Source: Paragordius varius
Taxonomy: Eukaryota; Nematomorpha
Reading direction: 5' to 3'
DNA length: 64,000 nt
Assembly (NCBI GenBank): GCA_964247055.1
Contig: OZ176058.1
Location: 620,001 to 684,000 of the forward strand
Position 1 is the stretch's first letter, and each line of letters opens with the position of its first letter. Made by a program: the position numbers and the translations under genes. Positions 37,877 through 64,000 of this stretch are shown one piece after another. Under the pieces are notes generated by a model. That model ran no database searches, was not told where the DNA came from, and saw only the letters and a program-made list of their open reading frames with translations.

Positions 37877-38962
37877 TTAAATAATCAATATTTTTTTTAA
37901 TTTTAAATAATTATTAAATATTTTTTATCAAACTTTAAAAATATCGATGTTTTTTAATCTATAATTTATTATTTTTAACCATTTTTTTTAAACTTTTTCA
38001 AAAGTATTTTCAAACTTTTCAAAATATTTCATAAATCGAAATTTATAAACCAAACTTTAAAAATATTTCAAAACTCAAAATATTTCAAATTTTAAAAAAA
38101 GTATAATAAACTTTAAATATATTTAAAAATCAAAGTATTTCTAACTTTTTTTAAAAAAACCAATCATAAACAAATTTTCAAACTTATCAATTTTTTTATA
38201 ATATCTATAAATAATCTAAATATTTATAAATATTTTAAATCTAACTAAATAATTTCTTACACAGATAAGCGGTCCGCATTAATTTTAACTGGTTGGTCCG
38301 TCATAACTGAAGCCGAATAATTATTTAAATAAAAACCAAAAAAATTTTTTTTTACAAAAACTAAAATAAATTATAATTTTTTTAATTATTTTTTAAACAA
38401 AAAAAAACTTTTTATTATAACTTTCAAAATCAATATTTAACTTAAAATTTATAATTTTTTAAACAAATAAAATTTTTATAAACTTTTTTTAATTTACAAC
38501 TATATTTTTAGAAAAGTCTCAAATTACTATTATAAATTTCAAGCTTTAAAAACACATCTCAAAAGTATTTCAAACTTATAAAAATATTTCAAAAAAACTT
38601 TTTATAAACTCTACTATTACCAAATATCAATATTTTTTTTAATTTACAACTATATTTTTAAAAATATTCACATTTAATTTTATAATCTTTTTACAAATTT
38701 AAAATCTAGAAAATACATCAATTTTTTTCAAAAAAATATTTCAAATTTATAAATCAAAAATTTTATAATCTTTTCTAGAAAATTCTAAATAAAATTCTTA
38801 CACAGAAAGGCGGTCCGCATTAATTTTAACGGGTTGGTCCGTCATAACTGAAGCTGAATAATTATTAAAGCTGGTTGATAGGAAACACAAGAAAGTCAAG
38901 AGAGCTAAAACGCAAAGGCTAAACGTGAATATGGCATTAATCCTTGACCAAAATGTATTCAT
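28014..38962 (-). CDS. SPCS3: Signal peptidase complex subunit 3
   Basis: This is the conserved non-catalytic subunit of the ER signal peptidase, a single-pass type II membrane protein needed for signal-sequence removal from secretory proteins. Minus-strand exons: 38962-38802, 35211-35138, 34215-34139, 31826-31681 and 28179-28014. All are GT-AG with consistent phases and give 207 aa (human about 180). The start MNTFWSRINA matches the family's MNTVLSRANS, and the membrane segment is about residues 11-30. Family blocks seen are DFTG..ELTDLGFLTLNIKAD, FNWNVKQLFVY, ELNQVILWDKII, KYYFWDDG and ITLSMYWNVIPNTG. Two stretches are longer than usual: after WDKII, and near the C-terminus. The gene spans 11 kb and diverges from PSMA7. 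Every exon except possibly exon 3 has partial copies beside it. Confidence 0.95.
28612..29290 (-). repeat. Upstream copies of SPCS3 exon 5 5' end
   Basis: Three copies (28612-28656, 28852-28890, 29240-29288) on the minus strand repeat the acceptor and first codons of exon 5 (GNKNITLSMYWNV). Differences are synonymous: Ile ATC/ATT in all, Lys AAA/AAG and Tyr TAT/TAC in single copies. Confidence 0.88.
29357..29612. mobile_element. MITE family 2 copy in SPCS3 intron 4
   Basis: The left arm has about five iterations of the 'caaattcacc...' unit (29357-29450). The core is eroded but keeps 'atcttaaaaaacacacataa', then 'gggtgaatttgaact'. Confidence 0.7.
29730..31432 (-). repeat. Downstream copies of SPCS3 exon 4 3' end
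   Basis: Copies of the exon end encoding KPKYYFWDDGRGGL lie at 31386-31430, 31017-31062, 30170-30212 and 29731-29772, with a scrap at 30480-30502. The nearest to the working exon differs only by synonymous changes (Tyr TAT, Asp GAC); farther ones have substitutions and a deletion. Between them are repeated A/T segments containing 'accttaaaatataatcaaaa'. Confidence 0.88.
31943..33118 (-). repeat. Upstream copies of SPCS3 exon 4 5' end
   Basis: Four copies (31943-31989, 32341-32385, 32709-32745, 33077-33117) repeat the acceptor and first codons ELNQVILWDKII. The nearest is identical over this stretch, and the others carry small changes or deletions. Spacing is about 370-400 bp. Confidence 0.88.
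33118..34138. other. SPCS3 intron 3 remainder, A/T only
   Basis: About 1 kb of nearly pure A/T sequence up to exon 3. No exon copy or element recognised. Confidence 0.5.
34216..35137. other. SPCS3 intron 2, A/T only
   Basis: Low-complexity sequence. No clear copies of exon 2 or 3 ends were found, unlike the other introns. Confidence 0.5.
35586..35612 (-). repeat. Upstream scrap of SPCS3 exon 2 5' end
   Basis: 'aaaatctgataataaacttc' repeats the exon 2 start (SLLSDF) and acceptor about 375 bp before the working exon. It is short. Confidence 0.7.
35940..37700. repeat. Diffuse tandem repeats in SPCS3 intron 1
   Basis: Recurring blocks include 'tttcaaactttaaaaatata', 'tctcaaaagtatttcaaact', 'aactttttataaaccatttt' and 'cactaaaattctagaattt'. 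They are probably old units of the array that begins next to exon 1. Confidence 0.6.
37068..38325 (-). repeat. Downstream copies of SPCS3 exon 1 3' end
   Basis: Two good copies (38254-38325 and 37698-37768) and a remnant (37068-37096) repeat the last 20-odd codons of exon 1 (NNYSASVMTDQPVKINADRL to SV) with its donor. All differences in the two good copies are synonymous (Ser, Ala, Pro and Leu codons). Both use Leu TTA where the working exon has CTT. Confidence 0.9.
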
Positions 38963-38982
38963 TCTTTGAGATTTGTGAAACT

Positions 38983-39010
38983 TTCTAGAATTTTCTGGAA
39001 TTTTCTAGAA
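38983..39010. promoter_or_regulatory. Six-unit heat-shock element upstream of SPCS3
   Basis: Six alternating TTC and GAA units at exact 5-bp steps begin at 38983, 38988, 38993, 38998, 39003 and 39008. The run ends 21 bp upstream of the SPCS3 start codon. The array matches the heat-shock-factor consensus. 'ttctagaa' is common in the nearby intron, so a repeat origin is possible. Confidence 0.55.
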
Positions 39011-41913
39011 TTCGATTTAAAAAAATTATTTATCTACAATTGAAAGATTTTATCGAGATTCCGAAAAATATTCTAAAATTTTTGTAAGTTTTTAATAAGT
39101 TTTAATAAGTTATCGGGGGTTTTCAAATTTTTCTGAAATTATTTGGAGTTTTTAAAAATTTAGAAAAAAACAGGTTTTCAAAGTATAAATTTTTTTAGAA
39201 AACTTTAGATTTACAGGTTTCTAAGATTCTGGATTTTTAAAAGTTTCTAATATATTTAATGTGTTTAAATTAAAATATTACTTTGCGACTGTCGTGAATT
39301 TTGAATCAGATGATAACACACGTCTCAATTATGAATGTCAGAAAAACAGTATGTTACATAATATATTATGTAATTTATTATTTCTTTAATCATATATATT
39401 TAGTTTTTACGAAGAAAATATGGGGATAATCTTTTACAATTTTAGAATGTTATATATCAGGCTTTGGTTATATTAGTTCTAACATTTATATGTGGTTACA
39501 ATACAGATAACAGTTAGATCGAGATTTAAAAACGGCTGCCTAACACAAGTAGCTTAGCTCTCCGTAAAATATATCGATATTATGGGACATTTAATAGTTT
39601 TCAAAAATAAAATTGTGAAAATATAGCGTTTACAATTTTAAACTATTTATTTAATCAATTATTAGTCCAGTTCCAAAATTTGAAAAGATATTAGCAGAAA
39701 TGGTTTCAAATATAATTCACTATAATTTGTTAAAATAGCACTTTTTTTGCGAATAAGATATAATTATATGTATTGAATATTTGTACCCCGCGATCTGTCC
39801 TGGTTTATATCGATACAAATAGGGATACTTGAGCAGAATTTTTTTTCAAAATTACTGAAAGAAACGTTTGTAATTTAAAACAAAGCGTCTAAAATAGAAT
39901 AAAAAAATTAAATTTAAAAAAATTTTAGTTTTCAAAACAAAGTCCAAACCATATTTAATTCACAATAATTTTGCTAAATATCGTGTTTATTTAATTCAAA
40001 CAATAAAATTAAGCTAATTTTTTTATTTAAATCACGTCTAATAATAAGATTAAAAGTGATTTGCTGCATTTGCGCACATGTCATTTGACTAATATTTTTT
40101 GAGGTTTATTAAATAAGCATTAACATTTTTTTAGTGATTCTTTTTTTATATTTCGGTGTATTAACACTTCGATTTAAATTGCGGTGAATGCTCCAGACAA
40201 TAGTTAAATTTATATTTTTAGAAACTATTAAAAGAAACGGTTTCTATTTAAATTAATGCTACTATCCTAATAATAATGTTATGTATAAGCTCGAAAATAT
40301 CTTAAATTTAGTTTTGAATAACAAGTTCCGTTATCAAATTACTTGGACGCCATTTTTTTACAATTTTTTTAACGTGTTTATGAGATTAAGATAAATATAT
40401 TTACTTTTTTAAAAAAATTACATTTAACAGTGATATAAAAATAAAAAGTAGTATATTTTGCATTATTTTTATATTTAGCTTATGCACACGTGTGATGTTG
40501 GCTAAATTTTTACCTTTGGGTTTTACCTCTGAATAGGTAATATCAAGTATTGCTTGATTTTATCTGTATTACTATTCATTAATGTTATATAGGAGTAAAT
40601 ATTGCCATATTAATTTATTACATATTTTTAAACATCTAATTTAAAACAACCTGGGATATTTAACTAACCCACTTTTAATTGAAGGACTGAAATGAGTGTG
40701 TTGTATCCAAGTGATGTTATATATATAAAGGCTAGCTTTTGCAATGGTTTTAAATTATTCCATATTTTTATACATATTTGATTTTAAACAGGTCTTAAAA
40801 TTCTAAAGACCCTAGTTTAAATCGAACTGAAATGAATAATATGGTATTTTTAACTGGTGTAAGTAACTAGATCAACAACAACTCTAAATGTTATACTTTA
40901 TATTAAAAAAGTAGGCGATCTATTAAATTAAATTTATTGTGCTGTTAAAATAAGTTATGTGGGGAATGTTTTGCCCTTTTATTTAAATTTATTGTAAAAA
41001 AATATTACGTTTTATAGTCTTGTAAAATTTGAGTTGTATTACTATATAGGATAGCGATAATAATTAGGCCAGAATAATCATTAAAAACGATTACAAAATC
41101 GGGGGTATATAAAATAACCTGGTGAAATATATATTTCAAAAAAAAATGTATCACGAGCTTTAGAGTTTTTGTTTTGGCGCTTACGAGTTTAGAAAGCTTT
41201 TTACAATTTTCTGGTAAATGCTCCGTGTAAAACATATGACAAAATTTGATTACATTTTTTAAATAATTTTTTTTGGTGCGGTAGAGGGTTCATTTTTAAA
41301 TGACTAGATTCTTAAACTACATATAAACAAAACAATATTCTCAAATTTTTTTTAATTTTGAGTGGCCTGTAAAAATTACAATTTTCGCTCCCCTTTTAGC
41401 TTATCCGATAAAAATATTAAATAAATGCTAAATTAAAATATAATATTTTAAATGCATAATTTAATTTTTAGCAAAATTAGGTTGATGTCTACTTTATAAT
41501 ATTTTGAGGCATGATGAAAACCACATAAAAATAATAAAAACACTTTTTAATTTTTTTCAATCCCAGCATTATTGCGTTTTTTAAAAGAACTCATTTAGAA
41601 AATCAAAAAAATTTGACTTAAAGAGATACCTCATAACATTAAAATTTTTTACAAATTTATAATTTACTTTTTATAAGGAGTTTTTATTTGGGTAATATTT
41701 TTTGGAACCTATACTTTACCCAAATTTTATTTAATCAATCACAAATCGGCTACCACAAACGTGTAAAAAACTTTGTTCTAGGTCAAAATTAAAAGCACCA
41801 TGATAACCCACAAACATTTCTCTATCAGAATATATATATTCCAGGCGTCCCAATCATGGAAGCAGTATAATTTGGTGTATAGATTCATTACATTGCTATT
41901 ATGTGGAAATATA
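39011..41913. other. SPCS3-PSMA7 intergenic region, left part
   Basis: It is less A/T-extreme than the introns. A diverged direct repeat is visible (about 40565-40700 and 40715-40850, both with 'catatttttaaacat'-like and 'gaactgaaatga'-like blocks). No exon could be recognised on either strand. The 76-codon minus frame at 41005-41235 has no recognisable motif and is not called. Confidence 0.5.
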
Positions 41914-42165
41914 CACTAAAAACTGAAATTATACGGACACGTAAAGGTATAAAGACAAATATTTTTTTACTTAAAGACAACCATATCTTTTCAAACCGTA
42001 AATATTTCTATATAAGCTATTATACAATTGTAAAATATATGGATTGCCTTGGTGATATATGCCTCTATTTGACTTTGCCATTTGAACAAATTCTTTAAAG
42101 AATTAAAATTTAGAACGTGTGGTTCTTTTTTAAAATAATTGTCTCTTTATTCCACCTTTTTAGGT
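41914..42165. mobile_element. MITE family 1 copy
   Basis: 'cactaaaaactgaaattata' starts the left arm; 'ataattgtctctttattcca' lies in the eroded right arm. The centre shows 'tacaattgtaaaatatatgg'. The 65-codon plus frame across it is incidental. Confidence 0.7.
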
Positions 42166-42504
42166 ATTTATTGTTTAAAAATTTATTTGTTTAAAAATAA
42201 TCATACGATTTGATTTTTTTTATAAGAAAGTAAAGCTATTTTGCAATTTTTAAGTCGAATTTTAATTTGGATATAAAACAAGTAGCTGATAACAAATTCT
42301 CAAAAAATAATAAATCTATGGTAAAATATATTTTGAAACCCCTTTCCAATTTGTTTATCGATTTAACTTGAAAAAGTCGGTTAAGAATTGTTTTTTTAAA
42401 TTTACATTAGTTGTTGCTTATGCGCGCCTTATAGGTTAAAAATACATATTCTTTGGCCGATTAACCTTTAAAATTTGAAATATTAAAATAAAGTTCGTTT
42501 TGAT

Positions 42505-43000
42505 AATATAACTAACCCTTATATTATGGAATGTTTAATTATTTTAATTTATAATATAGACATTTTACTAAAAGCAAATTATATTTTTACATGTAGAGTT
42601 GAGTAGTTAAATAGTGAATGTAAATTTATTTTTCTTATATAATAAAATAATTTTTTCAATAAATAAAATAAAGATATATAAAATTAAAGAATTGCTTTGT
42701 GGTATAAAACCCCCTAAAATTAGGGAATGTTTATTATTTAAATTTATATTATGGCCATTACTAAAGGCAAATTCTATTTATACATGTAGATTTGAGTTGT
42801 TCAGTGTAAATTAAATTTTAATTTAATAAATTTTTTTAAATTAAAGAAAAATTGCTTTGTGTTATAAAACTATCCCTAAAATTATGGAATATTTAATTAT
42901 TTGAATTTAGATTATAAACATCCTACTAAAAGCAAATTTTATTTATACATATAATGCTAAGTTTTTGAAAGGTGAATGTATATTTGCTAATTATATACGA
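42505..43000 (+). repeat. Three tandem repeats upstream of PSMA7
   Basis: Three units of about 170-190 bp share 'attatggaatgtttaattat', 'actaaaagcaaattatattt' and 'aattgctttgtg.tataaaac'. The 66-codon plus frame (42614-42814) runs through two units. They end about 130 bp before the PSMA7 start and may form part of its promoter region. Confidence 0.75.
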
Positions 43001-43130
43001 AAATTTTTAATATATAAATATATAAAATTAAATTATACTTATAAAAATTTTTAAGATACAATATTTTAAATAAAACACCAGACATTTTAACTCTTTTGCC
43101 TTATACCACACATATCACATTTTGAATTGA

Positions 43131-61989
<18,859 letters not shown>

Positions 61990-62054
61990 AATTTTTATAC
62001 TAAAAAAATTTTTTTTGACTAAAAAAAGTCATTTTTTTAAACTATAAATGTTTC

Positions 62055-62060
62055 AATAAA
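62055..62060 (+). terminator. Candidate poly(A) signal of PSMA7
   Basis: AATAAA lies 65 nt after the stop codon, a plausible distance. Specificity is limited by base composition. Confidence 0.45.
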
Positions 62061-62103
62061 TTTAGTTAAACTTAAATGATTTATATAAGGTTGATTATAT
62101 ATT

Positions 62104-62160
62104 GATAGTAAAAATATAATTAAAATTTTACGGACAAAACGAAATTAATTTTGGTTACGA
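62104..62160. mobile_element. MITE family 1 left-arm fragment
   Basis: 'agtaaaaatataattaaaat' followed by 'ttacggacaaaacg'. It is broken off by the adjacent family 2 element. Confidence 0.55.
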
Positions 62161-62169
62161 AAATATTAT

Positions 62170-62413
62170 ATATCATTTAAAGTTCAAATACACCCTTGAA
62201 CGATTCAAATCCACCCTAAAAATAAAATATGTGTTTTCGGGCAGTTAATATAACTAACATTTATAAAAAAATCTAGATTTATGGCGCATAGTTTATATTT
62301 TTCAGTATAATTTTAAACATTTCCTTTTTAAAAATATAGTTTTTAAATTTATATATAATTCATTTTTAGGGTGAATTAAAATTGTTCGAGGGTGAATTTG
62401 AATCTGGTATATA
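62170..62413. mobile_element. MITE family 2 copy
   Basis: Arms carry 'cacccttgaacgattcaaat' and 'ttgttcgagggtgaatttga'. The core has 'gtgttttcgggcagttaata' and 'atttatggcgcatag'. Well preserved. Confidence 0.8.
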
Positions 62414-62423
62414 TTTTCACTTA

Positions 62424-62707
62424 CAGGAAAAACTAAAATTATACGGACGAAATGTAAAAATATAAAGAAAAATATTTTTTTCAAAAGACAATCATACTCT
62501 TTTAATCTTGATTTTACTAATAAAACTCATTTTAAAATGCTAAGAATAAAAAAAGAGATTTATATTGGTAACATAATCAATTATAGATTTTAGGCTTGTT
62601 ATTTAGTATATTACTAGGATTAATTTAGGTTTGAAAAAGTATGGTTGTTTAGAAAAATTTTTTTTATCACTTTATTTTTAAGTTTTGTCCATATATAATA
62701 TTTACTG
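62424..62707. mobile_element. MITE family 1 copy
   Basis: 'caggaaaaactaaaattata' to 'tataatatttactg', flanked by TA. The core 'atattggtaacataatcaat' is present. Confidence 0.75.
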
Positions 62708-62734
62708 TAATATAATCATTATGTATAATTGAAG

Positions 62735-62831
62735 TTAAAAAGTTTGTAAAGGGAAAATTTTAAAAATAAGGATGGTTATTATAGAAATATCTTTTTATTT
62801 TTACGGTTTGTCCGTATAATTTCCTTTACTC
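62735..62831. mobile_element. MITE family 1 right-arm fragment
   Basis: 'aaggatggttattatagaaa' followed by 'ttacggtttgtccgtataat'. Only the right arm is left. Confidence 0.65.
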
Positions 62832-62903
62832 TAAATCTGGGCTTATTAAAGTTAATCATGATTTTTCGAATAGATGGATATGTTAAGGTAGTAGCTAATT
62901 TAA

Positions 62904-63622
62904 CCGTAAAAATTTAAATTATACGGACAAAACGTAAAAATATAAAGATAATGTTTTTTTCAAGAGACAACCATATTTATTTAATCTTGATTTTTTTAAT
63001 ATATAACTCATTGTTATAAACTACAAAGTATAATATAGTAATGTAAATTGATAACACAATAAATTATGTAATTAAACTTTGATTAATTAAGATTTAAAAA
63101 GTATGGTTGTTTTTTGATAGATTGAAATTATACGGATAAAACCTAAAAAAATAAAGACATTATTTTTATTTAAAAGACAACCCCATACTTTTTCAAACAT
63201 AAATCCTTTTAAAAGTATTTAATAAGAATCTTGAAATATGTTATTAATTCTGTTACCAATATACATAATTATTTTGGTCTGCAATTTAAAAACAATGAGT
63301 TATATTTAAAATAATCAAGCTATGGTTGTCTTTTCCAAAAAAATTGTCTTTATGTATTTTCCAGTTTTGTCCGTATAATTTCAAATTTTGCTGTATTTTT
63401 CTTCTAAATAACAACCATACTTTTTTAATCTTGATTTTTTTATTATATAACTCATTGTTTTAAACTACAAAATAATATAAAATAGATTGCGTTACCACTA
63501 TACATGTCTATTTAATGCTTTCCAATTTAGAACAATAAGTTATAATTACAACTAAGGTTTTAAGGATGGTTGTTTTTCTTTATATTTTCACGTTTTGTCC
63601 GTAATATAATTCATTTTCAGTG
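62904..63622. mobile_element. Run of three joined MITE family 1 copies
   Basis: A copy from 62904 loses its right end at 63120, where a second copy starts directly ('attgaaattatacggataaa') and ends 'tttgctg' at 63393. A third, lacking its left terminus, runs to about 63622 ('gttttgtccgtaatataatt'). The abutting ends suggest insertion into, or recombination between, copies. Confidence 0.7.
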
Positions 63623-63862
63623 AAAATCTTGCTTTATTATGCATAAAAAAACTCATACAATGAAAATGGGTAAGCAGATTAAAGTATAATTATAAATTTA
63701 AAATATTTATTTCATTGTAAATACAAATTTCAATTTTCATAATATATATAATTATATATATATATATATATAATCATAAATTTTATATAGGATATGATAT
63801 TATAAATGCAATATATATATATTTTCTAAATCTAATGTTAATTTTCTGGTATATAAATGGTG

Positions 63863-63903
<41 letters not shown>

Positions 63904-64000
63904 TGTATAAAAAAATCAAAATCACCGATAAATTGGAAAAATAAAATAATTTGAAAATTTATGCAAAAAAAGAAAAGAATATAATTTATGCTTAGTTACA
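63623..64000. other. Right-edge A/T sequence with (AT)n tracts
   Basis: (AT)n tracts lie at about 63742-63772 and 63866-63900. No gene seen to the window end. Confidence 0.6.

Noticed and set aside
39500-39560. Possible tRNA or small RNA in a G+C-richer patch
   Set aside because: No cloverleaf pairing or T-loop motif could be found on either strand.
41005-41235. 76-codon minus frame in the SPCS3-PSMA7 intergenic region
   Set aside because: No domain, no splice-compatible neighbours and no copies; weak evidence for a gene.

Overview
The window is about 80-85% A+T and reads as nuclear DNA of an invertebrate animal. Short exons of ordinary base composition sit in very large, almost pure A/T introns with GT-AG ends. 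I cannot place the species; the signal peptidase subunit looks somewhat arthropod-like, but that is only an impression.

Four genes can be rebuilt exon by exon. (1) The 3' end of an unrecognised gene on + (exons 2868-3006, 5132-5261, 7304-7428; its 5' part lies off the left edge). (2) A complete GAPDH gene on + (eight exons, 14062-23537, 339 aa). (3) A complete signal peptidase complex subunit 3 gene, SPCS3, on - (five exons, 38962 down to 28014, 207 aa). (4) A complete proteasome alpha-4 gene, PSMA7, on + (six exons, 43137-61989, 256 aa). SPCS3 and PSMA7 diverge from a 4.2-kb intergenic region. All three named genes are housekeeping genes and need not work together.

The striking property is how the introns are built. 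Nearly every exon is preceded by tandem copies of its own 5' end (with the 3' splice site) and followed by tandem copies of its own 3' end (with the 5' splice site). Only one copy per exon is whole. The pattern occurs in all four genes and on both strands, with up to 13 extra copies beside one exon. Where copies differ from the working exon, the differences lie mostly at synonymous third codon positions, which is not what freely decaying fragments should show.

Between the genes (8.6-12 kb, 24.5-26 kb, 41.9 kb, 62-63.6 kb) are three families of short non-coding DNA transposons (MITE-like). One is about 280 bp with TA-flanked CAGTAAAAATTG termini, one is about 200-260 bp with iterated AAATTCACCCT arms, and one is a 245-bp near-perfect hairpin. 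Candidate regulatory sites include a six-unit heat-shock element just upstream of SPCS3 and several X-box-like palindromes in GAPDH intron 1. I found no tRNA, rRNA or CRISPR, and no convincing transposase or viral gene.
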